DNA of 64,000 bases from the NCBI RefSeq assembly GCF_030683065.1, contig NZ_JAUXMX010000031.1:1-64000 (forward strand). Reading direction: 5' to 3'. Made by a program: the position numbers and the translations under genes. Shown piece by piece: positions 47,631 through 55,519 of this stretch (positions are counted from its first letter, which is position 1; every line of letters starts with the position of its first letter). Under the pieces are notes generated by a model, which ran no database searches, was not told where the DNA came from, and saw nothing but the letters and a program-made list of their open reading frames with translations. The DNA is from Pseudomonas sp. Lineage in GTDB: Bacteria; Pseudomonadota; Gammaproteobacteria; Pseudomonadales; Pseudomonadaceae.

Positions 47631-47831
47631 CAGAATCAATGGGGCCCACGCGCAACAAAAAATCCCTGACTCGGCGATATGGCTTCGTAAGCTGTGCCGT
47701 GCGCACCGATTGCCTGTGGCGCTGGGTGCGCGCGGCGCACCCCACGGGTTAGGTGTCCGGCTGAGCTATGGGGTCTGTTGTCAGCGCTGGAGTTGGCCGT
47801 ATCTAGCGTTGTGGCAGGTCGTTGGTGGATC
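47631..47831. repeat. Non-coding stretch with a family C REP-like pair
   Basis: GTGCCGTGCGCACC near 47695 and GGGTGCGCGCGGCGCACCCC near 47725 form a worn pair of the family C repeat. No credible coding frame is present. Confidence 0.55.
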
Positions 47832-47845
47832 TTGATCGAGGTCAA
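47832..47845 (+). promoter_or_regulatory. ANR/DNR box of nrdD
   Basis: TTGATCGAGGTCAA matches 9 of 10 positions. TAACTT (47868-47873) lies exactly 29.5 bp from the centre. An AT-rich stretch follows before the ribosome site. Confidence 0.85.
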
Positions 47846-47931
47846 TCCCGTACTGACGTTTCTCGGGTAACTTTCACTGCATATTGTGGTTATAGATAAA
47901 TAAATATCTATATGTAGTGTCAGGAGGCGAC

Positions 47932-49956
47932 ATGCTCAGCCCGGTTAAAGCCCTTCATCCTCAGCAGTTATGCAAGCGCGATGGCAGCATCGCGGCGTTC
48001 GATCTCGGCAAGATCCGTCTGGCGATCTACGCGGCGGGGGAGGTCAGTGGTGAATTCGACGAGGCTCTGGCGGGGGAGTTGGCCGAAGCGGTGCTGCTGC
48101 GCCTGCAGGACTTGCCCAGTATCGATATCGAGCAGGTGCAAGACCGCGTCGAGCGGGTGTTGATGGAGGCCGGTTTCTATCAAACTGCGCGCGCCTATAT
48201 CGTCTACCGCGAACGTCATGGCCGGCTGCGTCGTGACCGCAAGGCGCTGGTGGATGTGGCCGCGTCGATGAACGAATACCTGTCGCGCGAGGACTGGCGG
48301 GTGCGCGCCAACGCCAACCAGGGTTATTCCCTTGGCGGGCTGATTCTCAACGTGTCAGGCAAGGTCACCGCCAACTACTGGCTGGACGAGGTGTACAGCG
48401 AGGCCATCGGCCAGGCCCATCGCGAGGCCGATCTACATGTTCACGATCTGGACATGCTCGCCGGTTACTGCGCCGGCTGGTCACTGCGCAGCCTGCTCAA
48501 TGAGGGTTTCAACGGTATTCCCGGGCGGGTCGAGGCGGGGCCGCCCAAGCACTTGTCCAGCGCCCTGGGGCAGATGGTCAACTTTCTCGGCACCTTGCAG
48601 AACGAGTGGGCCGGCGCTCAGGCCTTCAGCTCCTTCGATACCTACCTGGCGCCCTATGTGCGCAAGGACAACCTGGGTTTCGCCGAGGTGCGTCAGGCGA
48701 TCCAGGAGTTTATCTATAACCTCAACGTGCCGTCGCGCTGGGGCACCCAGACGCCCTTCACCAACCTGACCTTCGACTGGGTGTGCCCGGAAGACCTGCG
48801 CGAGCAGATTCCCTATATCGGCGGCGTGGAAATGCCGTTTGCCTACGGCGATCTGCAGGCCGAGATGGAGCTGATCAACCGCGCCTATATCGAGGTGATG
48901 CAGGCCGGCGACGCCATGGGCCGGGTGTTCACCTTCCCGATTCCGACCTACAACATCACCCATGACTTTCCCTGGGACAGCGAGAACGCCGACCGCCTGT
49001 TCGAGATGACCGCGCGTTATGGCCTGCCGTATTTCCAGAACTTCCTCAATTCGGACATGCAGCCCAATCAGGTGCGCTCGATGTGCTGCCGCCTGCAACT
49101 GGACGTGCGCGAACTGCTTAAGCGCGGTGGCGGCCTTTTCGGTTCGGCCGAGCAGACCGGCTCCCTGGGGGTGGTGACGATCAACTGCGCGCGCCTCGGC
49201 TATCTGTACAAGGGCGACACCCAGGGTCTGCTCAAGCGCCTCGATCAGTTGATGGAGCTGGCAATGGAAAGCCTGGAGGTCAAGCGCAAGGTGATCCAGC
49301 ACCATATGGACGCCGGCCTCTATCCCTATACCAAGCGTTACCTGGGCACCCTGCGTAATCACTTCTCGACCATCGGCCTGAACGGCATGCACGAGATGCT
49401 GCGCAATTTCACCGGTGACCAGGAAGGCATGCACACGCCGAAGGGCCGCGAATTCGCCTTGCATTTGCTCGACCATGTCCGCGCCACCCTGATGCGTTTC
49501 CAGGAAGAAACCGGGCAGATGTACAACCTCGAGGCGACGCCGGCCGAGGGCACCACCTACCGTTTCGCCAAGGAAGACCGCAAGCGCTACCCGGACATTC
49601 TCCAGGCCGGCAGTGCCGAGGCGCCGTACTACACCAACTCCTCGCAATTGCCGGTGGGCTTCACCGACGACCCCTTCGAGGCCCTGGAACTGCAGGACGA
49701 ACTGCAGTGCAAGTACACCGGCGGCACCGTGCTGCACCTGTATATGGCTGAGCGAATTTCCTCGATCCAGGCCTGCAAGCAACTGGTGCGCAGCGCCCTG
49801 GGCCGTTTCCGCCTGCCGTACCTGACGATAACCCCGACCTTTTCCATCTGCCCGGTGCACGGCTACCTGGATGGCGAACACGAGTTCTGCCCGAAATGCG
49901 ACGAGGCGCTGCTGCACAAGCAGCAAGGCTGCGCCGCCACAAACGACGCCTCTTGA
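47932..49956 (+). CDS. nrdD: Anaerobic (class III) ribonucleotide reductase, large part without glycyl-radical segment
   Basis: Reduces ribonucleotides to deoxyribonucleotides without oxygen. The product has 674 aa, start at 47932 behind AGGAGG. An ATP-cone occupies about residues 5-95. The catalytic barrel follows, with HDLDMLAGYCAGWSL and MCCRLQLDVRELL. The end carries the zinc motif SICPVHGYLDGEHEFCPKC. Normal NrdD continues into a short segment with the radical glycine, but this frame stops 18 residues after the CPKC. The missing segment is the next gene. Two in-frame stops (TGA at 49954, TAG at 49963) separate them, so read-through is unlikely. Confidence 0.93.
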   Translation: MLSPVKALHPQQLCKRDGSIAAFDLGKIRLAIYAAGEVSGEFDEALAGELAEAVLLRLQDLPSIDIEQVQDRVERVLMEAGFYQTARAYIVYRERHGRLRRDRKALVDVAASMNEYLSREDWRVRANANQGYSLGGLILNVSGKVTANYWLDEVYSEAIGQAHREADLHVHDLDMLAGYCAGWSLRSLLNEGFNGIPGRVEAGPPKHLSSALGQMVNFLGTLQNEWAGAQAFSSFDTYLAPYVRKDNLGFAEVRQAIQEFIYNLNVPSRWGTQTPFTNLTFDWVCPEDLREQIPYIGGVEMPFAYGDLQAEMELINRAYIEVMQAGDAMGRVFTFPIPTYNITHDFPWDSENADRLFEMTARYGLPYFQNFLNSDMQPNQVRSMCCRLQLDVRELLKRGGGLFGSAEQTGSLGVVTINCARLGYLYKGDTQGLLKRLDQLMELAMESLEVKRKVIQHHMDAGLYPYTKRYLGTLRNHFSTIGLNGMHEMLRNFTGDQEGMHTPKGREFALHLLDHVRATLMRFQEETGQMYNLEATPAEGTTYRFAKEDRKRYPDILQAGSAEAPYYTNSSQLPVGFTDDPFEALELQDELQCKYTGGTVLHLYMAERISSIQACKQLVRSALGRFRLPYLTITPTFSICPVHGYLDGEHEFCPKCDEALLHKQQGCAATNDAS

Positions 49957-49998
49957 ATACCTAGGATTCCCCCTTTACCCACAGCAAGGAGCGACACC

Positions 49999-50166
49999 AT
50001 GCAAAACACTCAGCAACTCCCAGAAGCACAACGCCAACGCTGCGAAGTCTGGACCCGGGTGATGGGCTACCACCGCCCGGTCACTGCCTTCAATCCAGGC
50101 AAGCAATCCGAGCACCGCGAGCGTCAGCACTTCACCGAAGCGGCGGCGCGAGTCAGCGCTGCGTGA
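49999..50166 (+). CDS. Separate glycyl-radical segment of NrdD (55 aa)
   Basis: 55 codons behind a near-perfect AAGGAG at 49986 with seven bases of spacing. Residues 18-37 read WTRVMGYHRPVTAFNPGKQS, the glycyl-radical loop of class III reductases, with Gly23 as the likely radical site. EHRERQHF follows. The stop overlaps the GTG of nrdG (GTGA), so it is probably translated with its activase. It is expected to join NrdD as a small subunit, by analogy with the stand-alone glycyl-radical protein GrcA (YfiD) that rescues pyruvate formate-lyase. No member of this arrangement is known to me with certainty. Confidence 0.85.
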   Translation: MQNTQQLPEAQRQRCEVWTRVMGYHRPVTAFNPGKQSEHRERQHFTEAAARVSAA

Positions 50167-50861
50167 GTAGAGTGCTTCGGGTCGGGGGCATGGTGCCCCT
50201 GACCACCCTCGACTATCCCGGGCTGCTGGCCTGTGTGCTGTTCTGTCAGGGCTGCGCCTGGCGTTGTCGTTATTGCCACAACCCGGACCTGATCGCGGCC
50301 CGTGGCGAGCATGAAATCCCCTGGTCGCAGGTGCTGGACTTCCTCCAGCGGCGCCAGGGACTGCTGCAGGCCGTGGTCTTCAGTGGCGGCGAGGCGACCT
50401 TGCAAGGCGGCCTGGTGCCGGCGATGGAGCAGGTGCGTCAGCTGGGTTTTCGCGTCGGCCTGCACAGCGCCGGGATCAAGCCCTGGGCCTTTGCCTGGGC
50501 GCTGCAAGCGGCGGACTGGGTCGGTTTCGACATCAAGGCCCTGGCCGAGGATGCCGAGCTGATCACCGGGGTCAGCGGCAGTGGCAAGGCCAACTGGCGT
50601 AGCCTGGAACACCTCTTGGTCAGCGGCGTGGCCTACGAGTGCCGCACCACCGTGCATTGGCACCTGCTGGATGTGGACAAGCTCTGGCGCATCGGCCAGC
50701 GCCTGCATGCCTTCGGCGTCGAACACTTCGCCGTGCAGCTGGTGCGCAGCGCACGCATGCTCGACCCGGAGCTGCCCATGACCGCGACACCCAACGAGGC
50801 GAGCGAGCTGTGGCTGCGTCTGGCACAACTGTTCCCGCATTTCGAATTGCGTGATCACTGA
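50163..50861 (+). CDS. nrdG: Anaerobic ribonucleotide reductase activating enzyme
   Basis: Radical-SAM activase of 232 aa that abstracts hydrogen from the radical glycine of NrdD. It starts at a GTG overlapping the preceding stop. The cluster motif is Cys31, Cys35 and Cys38 in CAWRCRYCHN, and VVFSGGEATLQGG is the SAM-binding Gly-rich strand. Its physical coupling to the 55-aa glycyl-radical gene suggests that the small protein is its direct substrate. Confidence 0.93.
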   Translation: MSRVLRVGGMVPLTTLDYPGLLACVLFCQGCAWRCRYCHNPDLIAARGEHEIPWSQVLDFLQRRQGLLQAVVFSGGEATLQGGLVPAMEQVRQLGFRVGLHSAGIKPWAFAWALQAADWVGFDIKALAEDAELITGVSGSGKANWRSLEHLLVSGVAYECRTTVHWHLLDVDKLWRIGQRLHAFGVEHFAVQLVRSARMLDPELPMTATPNEASELWLRLAQLFPHFELRDH

Positions 50862-50884
50862 TCGCCAGCAAGCTGGGCTCCTAC
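50861..50884. repeat. REP-like element, family A (inverted orientation)
   Basis: ATCGCCAGCAAGCTGGGCTCCTAC is the reverse complement of the family A core found at 28647, 57477 and 61525. It starts at the last base of the nrdG stop codon. Confidence 0.7.
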
Positions 50885-50902
50885 GATCATTAGGATCTTG
50901 TT

Positions 50903-51343
50903 ATGAGCTATTCACTGCTGCATGTCGTGCACCTGCTGGCGGCGATTGCCTTTATCGGCACGCTGTTCTTCGAGGTGATCATCCTCGCCAAGGTCAAGCC
51001 GCAACTCGCCCCTGGCGCGCGGGTCGAGCTGGAGCAGGCCCTCGGTAAACGCACGCGCACGGTGCTGCACTGGGTGGTGTTGCTGGTCTACGGTGCCGGC
51101 TTCGGCCTGGCCTGGTATCACCGCCAGGCCCTGAGTAACCCCTTCGCCAGCAGCTTCGCCACGCTGCTGAGCCTGAAAATAGTGCTGGCCGTCAGCGTAT
51201 TTCTCAGCTTCGGCCTGGTTGCCATGCTGCTGCGCTCCGGGCGCATGAACCCGAGCCTCTACCGCAAACTGCACTGGGCGGTACTGGCGCAGATGCTCGG
51301 CATCGTGCTGCTGGCTAAGGGCATGTTCTATATCCAGTGGTGA
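50903..51343 (+). CDS. CopD-like four-helix membrane protein
   Basis: Integral membrane protein of 146 aa with four predicted spans (about 5-25, 53-73, 85-108, 124-142). Histidines lie inside or near spans: LLHVVHLLAAIA, VLHWVVLL and YRKLHWAVLAQ. Such proteins resemble CopD or b-heme binding domains, but no cofactor or substrate is proven. It follows nrdG in the same direction after a REP-like element. I do not recognise a specific function. Confidence 0.65.
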   Translation: MSYSLLHVVHLLAAIAFIGTLFFEVIILAKVKPQLAPGARVELEQALGKRTRTVLHWVVLLVYGAGFGLAWYHRQALSNPFASSFATLLSLKIVLAVSVFLSFGLVAMLLRSGRMNPSLYRKLHWAVLAQMLGIVLLAKGMFYIQW

Positions 51344-51362
51344 TCGAAGCCAAGGCCGCGAT

Positions 51363-51432
51363 CCCGTAGACCGGATGAAATCCGGGGAGCTTTGGCGCGT
51401 GCAACACCGCTCCCGGATTGCATCCGGGCTAC
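51363..51432. repeat. REP-like element, family B, inverted pair
   Basis: CCCGTAGACCGGATGAAATC at 51363, and the inverted partner CTCCCGGATTGCATCCGGGC at 51410-51432. The same family occurs at 52976 and 57508. Confidence 0.75.
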
Positions 51433-51463
51433 AAAAGCCCTAACAGCTTTACCACCTTCGCTA

Positions 51464-51477
51464 ATGATCCCGGTCAA
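51464..51477 (+). promoter_or_regulatory. Candidate ANR/DNR box of the acyl-CoA dehydrogenase gene
   Basis: ATGATCCCGGTCAA matches 8 of 10 positions. TGTGAT, a 4-of-6 -10, lies at 51500-51505, 29.5 bp from the centre. Confidence 0.5.
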
Positions 51478-51596
51478 GGTTCGTGGCCTGCTGCGCGGCT
51501 GTGATGGGCAGCGATTCAGGTGCTCGAAGATCCTGGGTTTCTCCTGTTTTCCGGCCTAACGTGAAACCTCAAGCCATTATCAATTCGAGGTTCGCC

Positions 51597-52844
51597 ATGC
51601 ACTTCGCCTACAGCCCACGCACCGAAGCGCTGCGTCAGCAGCTGCACAATTTCATGGACGTATATGTGGTGCCGCGCATCGGCGCCTGGCACCAGGCCGT
51701 CGGCGCAGGGCAGTTTCCGGTGCCCTTTATCGCCGATCTCAAGGCCCTGGCCCGCAGCGAGGGGCTGTGGAACCTGTTCTTGCCGTCGTTGCAGGCTGAT
51801 GAGCCAGGCACCCGCCTGAGCAACCTGGAATACGCGCCGCTGGCGGAGATTATGGGCCGTGTGCATTGGGCTTCGGAGGTGTTCAACTGCAGCGTGCCGG
51901 ACACCGGCAATATGGAGCTGCTGCACCTGTTCGCCAGCCCCGAGCAGCGTGAACGCTGGCTGTTGCCGCTGCTCGATGGTGCGATCCGTTCGGCCTTTGC
52001 CATGACCGAGCCGGATGTGCCGTCTTCGGATGCCAGCAATATCCAGACCCTGATCCGCCGCGACGGCGCCGAGTACGTGATCAACGGGCGCAAGTGGTTC
52101 ATCACCAATGCCTCGCACCCCGACTGCAAGCTGCTGATCGTCATGGGCAAGACCGACCCGGATGCCGACGCGCACCAGCAGCAGAGCATGGTTCTGGTGC
52201 CGTTCGATACGCCCGGCGTCGAGCTGTTGCGCAATATCCCGGTGATGAACCACATCGCCCCGGAAGGCCATAGCGAGCTGCTGCTGCGCAATGTACGGGT
52301 GCCGGTCGGCAACCTGCTGGTCAAGGAGGGCGCGGGCTTCATGATGGCCCAGGCGCGTCTCGGCCCCGGCCGCGTACACCACTGCATGCGCTCGATCGGC
52401 ATGGCCGAGCTGGCCCTGGAATTGATGGTCGAGCGCTGCCAGGAACGCAAGGCCTTCGGCAAGCACCTGCACCAGTACGCCAATATCGGCGACTGGATCG
52501 CCGAGTCGCGTATCGAGATCGAGCAGGCGCGACTGCTGGTACTGAAGACCGCCTGGATGATTGACGAAGTCGGGGCCAAGGCCGCGCGCAAGGAAATCGC
52601 CATGATCAAGGCGCTGGTGCCCGGCATGCACACCCGCGTGGTCGACCGCGCCATGCAGGTCTACGGGGCCATGGGCCTGACCCCGGACACGCCCCTGGCC
52701 GACATGTGGACCACCGGCCGCGCCCTGCGCTTCGCCGACGGCCCGGACCAGGTGCACCTGCGCAGCATCGCGCGCATGGAACTCAAGGCCAGCGAGGCTT
52801 CGCGTGGGGCGAGCGCTGTGTATCTGACCCCTCACGGTAGCTAA
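51597..52844 (+). CDS. Acyl-CoA dehydrogenase family protein
   Basis: FAD-dependent dehydrogenase of 415 aa, start at 51597. Family segments are AFAMTEPDVPSSDASNIQT with the following beta domain, KWFITNASHPDCKLLIVMG, and the C-terminal helical domain with ERKAFGKHLHQY and RALRFADGPDQVHLRSIAR. It resembles ACAD10/11-type or long-chain enzymes rather than the short-chain type. It stands between the anaerobic reductase set and nosR, with an FNR-type box. Its role in anaerobic growth is unknown. Confidence 0.85.
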   Translation: MHFAYSPRTEALRQQLHNFMDVYVVPRIGAWHQAVGAGQFPVPFIADLKALARSEGLWNLFLPSLQADEPGTRLSNLEYAPLAEIMGRVHWASEVFNCSVPDTGNMELLHLFASPEQRERWLLPLLDGAIRSAFAMTEPDVPSSDASNIQTLIRRDGAEYVINGRKWFITNASHPDCKLLIVMGKTDPDADAHQQQSMVLVPFDTPGVELLRNIPVMNHIAPEGHSELLLRNVRVPVGNLLVKEGAGFMMAQARLGPGRVHHCMRSIGMAELALELMVERCQERKAFGKHLHQYANIGDWIAESRIEIEQARLLVLKTAWMIDEVGAKAARKEIAMIKALVPGMHTRVVDRAMQVYGAMGLTPDTPLADMWTTGRALRFADGPDQVHLRSIARMELKASEASRGASAVYLTPHGS

Positions 52845-52858
52845 CGTGACGTTGGTTG

Positions 52859-52914
52859 GATCGGGTCACGTTGATCGGATCACGTTGATCGGATCACGCT
52901 GATCGGGTCACGCT
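52859..52914. repeat. Tandem 14-bp repeat, four units
   Basis: Four consecutive copies of GATCGGRTCACGYT, differing only at two positions. They lie 14 bp after the acyl-CoA dehydrogenase stop. Confidence 0.9.
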
Positions 52915-53208
52915 CACCGCGGCAGGTTGGCTGAGCCTGCGCACTCAGGGCGGGTGATGCCCGCCGAGACACCCCGTAGCCCGGATGCAATCCGGCACCC
53001 ACAAAATCGCTCCCGGATTGCATCCGGGCTACGAGACTGGACTCGGTGCGCGCGGCGTAAGGTCCGGGTAGGGTGCGCCGTGCGCACCGATGCCCGGATG
53101 CGTTAGCCCGGCCGACTGCAATGGTGGGCCGCCATTGAACGTGCAATGCAATGGACGACGAGGCAGGCGCCTAACCCTGCCTACGGGTCTGCGGCGGTTT
53201 TTCGCAAC
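52915..53208. repeat. Non-coding stretch with family B and family C REP-like elements
   Basis: Family B inverted pair at 52976-52995 and 53010-53032 (GTAGCCCGGATGCAATCCGG and its inverse), then the family C core GTAGGGTGCGCCGTGCGCAC at 53068. The following TTAGCCCGG motifs are probably related. No coding frame is credible. Confidence 0.8.
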
Positions 53209-53222
53209 TTGATTGCGGTCAA
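53209..53222 (+). promoter_or_regulatory. ANR/DNR box of nosR
   Basis: TTGATTGCGGTCAA matches 9 of 10 positions. TACCAT (53245-53250) lies exactly 29.5 bp from the centre and is a good -10. Confidence 0.85.
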
Positions 53223-53285
53223 GGGCAGTACGAGGAGGCATCCCTACCATAACCGCACAATCCCGCTGCATAAGCCGAACCGCCA

Positions 53286-55475
53286 ATGATCCGCCACCTG
53301 CCGATGACCTCTCGCATGCCACACTCATGGGCTGTGCGGCTGCTGATCCTGCTGGGGCTGCTGTTCGCTGCCCTGCAGGGCGTGCAGGCAAAAAGCTACG
53401 GCGAGAGCGAGCAACAACGCATCGATCTGGTTTTTCCCCAGGCCGATAGCCCCTCCGAGCCGCAAGGCGAGTTCAAGGTACGCACCCTGTCGAGTGGCGA
53501 CGAGGTGCTCGGCTATGTGTTCCAGAGCCTGGATGTGATCGATATCCCGGCCTACTCCGGCAAGCCGATCAACATGCAGGTGATCCTCGACACCGCCGGG
53601 GTGATTCAGGACGCCTACGTGCTCGAACACCACGAGCCGATCCTGCTGATAGGCATTCCCGAAGCCAAGCTGCATGCCTTCAACGCCAAGTACCAGGGCA
53701 TCAAGGTCAACCAGCGGGTGGTGGTTGGCCGTTCCAGTGATCCTAATGCGGTGACCGTCGATGCGGTGACCGGCGCCACCGTCACGGTGATGGTGGTTAA
53801 TGAGGTGGTGATGCGGGCCGCCCATACGGTGGCGGTAGCGCTCGGCTTGGTCGAGGATAATGCCGGCCTGGCGCAGAAGCCGGCGACGCTGCGCGAGGAT
53901 CTCTATCAACCGGCCGACTGGGCTCAGCTCACCGGTAATGGTGCCATCCGCCGCCTGCACCTGACCCGTGGCAAGGTCGACGAGGCGTTCAAGGGCAGTG
54001 AAGCCGAGGGCGTTGAAGAGGCCAGCGCCGAGCAAGTCGACGACACCTTCATCGACCTCTACACCACTCACCTGAATGCGCCGACCATCGGCCGCAACCT
54101 GCTGGGCGACAACCAGTACCGCCTGCTGATGGCCTCACTCAAGCCCGGCGAGCAGGCGATTGCCGTACTGGGCAGCGGCGACTATTCGTTCAAGGGCTCA
54201 GGTTATGTGCGCGGAGGCATCTTCGATCGGGTGCAATTGCGCCAGTTCGGCACCACCATCAGTTTCCACGACCGCGATTTTGAGCGCCTGAGCGATGTCT
54301 ACGCCGAAGGCATGCCGGACTTCGGCGAGATGGCGATCTTTATCGTGCGTGAGCCGTATGGCTTCGATCCTGGCTCACCCTGGACCCTTGAACTGCTGGT
54401 CAAGCGCCAGACCGGCCCGATCAGCGGCATCTTCAGCAGTTTCGAACTGGCCTATCAGATGCCCGAGGAGTACCTCGAGCGGCCGCAGCCCACCGCCGCC
54501 GAGCTGGCTGCCATCGAGGAGGCCAACCGGCCGCTGTGGCTGAATATCTGGTACCAGAAGAGCTTCCAGATCGGCGTGATACTCATCGCCTTGCTGCTGC
54601 TTACGATGATCCTGTTCCTCCAGGACAAATTCACCCAGCGCCCGCATTTCCTGCATTGGCTGCGGCGTGGCTACCTGATGTTCACCGTGGTGTTTATCGG
54701 CTGGTACGCCTTGGGCCAGTTGTCGGTGGTCAACGTGCTGACCTTCGTGCATGCCCTGGTGCAGGACTTCCGCTGGGAGCTGTTTCTCACCGACCCGATC
54801 ATTTTCATTATCTGGACCTTCACCGCGGCCAGCATCCTGCTCTGGGGCCGTGGCGTGTTCTGCGGCTGGTTGTGCCCCTTCGGTGCGTTGCAGGAGCTGA
54901 TCAACGAGGCCGCGCGCAAACTGAAAATCCCCCAGTACGAGCTGCCCTTTGCGGTGCATGAGCGGCTGTGGGCGATCAAGTACATCATCCTCTTGCTGCT
55001 GTTCGGCCTGTCCCTGGAATCGCTGTCCACTGCCGAGCGCTTCGCCGAAGTGGAGCCGTTCAAGACCGCCATCACCCTCAAGTTCGACCGCCAGTGGTGG
55101 TTCGTGCTCTACGCGGTGCTGCTGCTGGTGATCAACATCTTCACCCGCAAGGTCTACTGCCGCTATGTCTGCCCGCTGGGCGCGGCGCTGGCCATCCCGA
55201 GCAAATTCCGCCTGTTCGACTGGCTCAAGCGCCGCAAGGAATGCGGCAATCCGTGCCAGCTGTGTGCCAAGGAATGCGAGATCCAGGCGATCCACCCCGA
55301 CGGCCATATCAATGCCAACGAGTGCCACTACTGCCTCGATTGCCAGATGACCTATCACAACGACGACAAGTGCCCGCCGCTGATTCTCAAGCAGAAGAAA
55401 CGCAGCAAGAAGGCGCCTGTCAGCGCCGAGTTGATACCTGTAGTGCAAGTAGTCGTCCCTGAACGAACCCGTTAA
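53286..55475 (+). CDS. nosR: NosR, membrane flavoprotein for N2O reductase maturation and electron supply
   Basis: Polytopic protein of 729 aa. A leader helix at about residues 17-35 is followed by a periplasmic FMN-binding domain with VTGATVT (161-167), where the flavin is joined to Thr. The membrane part follows from about residue 415. It ends in two cysteine clusters: CGWLCPFGA and CRYVCPLGA, then CQLCAKECEI and CHYCLDC. It is required for nosZ expression and whole-cell activity in P. stutzeri. Later in-frame ATGs (7th and 11th codon) are alternative starts. Confidence 0.96.
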   Translation: MIRHLPMTSRMPHSWAVRLLILLGLLFAALQGVQAKSYGESEQQRIDLVFPQADSPSEPQGEFKVRTLSSGDEVLGYVFQSLDVIDIPAYSGKPINMQVILDTAGVIQDAYVLEHHEPILLIGIPEAKLHAFNAKYQGIKVNQRVVVGRSSDPNAVTVDAVTGATVTVMVVNEVVMRAAHTVAVALGLVEDNAGLAQKPATLREDLYQPADWAQLTGNGAIRRLHLTRGKVDEAFKGSEAEGVEEASAEQVDDTFIDLYTTHLNAPTIGRNLLGDNQYRLLMASLKPGEQAIAVLGSGDYSFKGSGYVRGGIFDRVQLRQFGTTISFHDRDFERLSDVYAEGMPDFGEMAIFIVREPYGFDPGSPWTLELLVKRQTGPISGIFSSFELAYQMPEEYLERPQPTAAELAAIEEANRPLWLNIWYQKSFQIGVILIALLLLTMILFLQDKFTQRPHFLHWLRRGYLMFTVVFIGWYALGQLSVVNVLTFVHALVQDFRWELFLTDPIIFIIWTFTAASILLWGRGVFCGWLCPFGALQELINEAARKLKIPQYELPFAVHERLWAIKYIILLLLFGLSLESLSTAERFAEVEPFKTAITLKFDRQWWFVLYAVLLLVINIFTRKVYCRYVCPLGAALAIPSKFRLFDWLKRRKECGNPCQLCAKECEIQAIHPDGHINANECHYCLDCQMTYHNDDKCPPLILKQKKRSKKAPVSAELIPVVQVVVPERTR

Positions 55476-55519
55476 CCGCGTGAGCGCGGCCGTATTTATC
55501 CAGTCAAGGAGCAGAACCC

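Noticed and set aside
49954..49998. Read-through or frameshift joining NrdD to the glycyl-radical segment
   Set aside because: Both parts are in the same phase, but TGA (49954) and TAG (49963) both block it, and the small gene has its own AAGGAG and ATG.
52859..52914. CRISPR array
   Set aside because: Repeat units are 14 bp and contiguous, with no spacers and no cas genes nearby.
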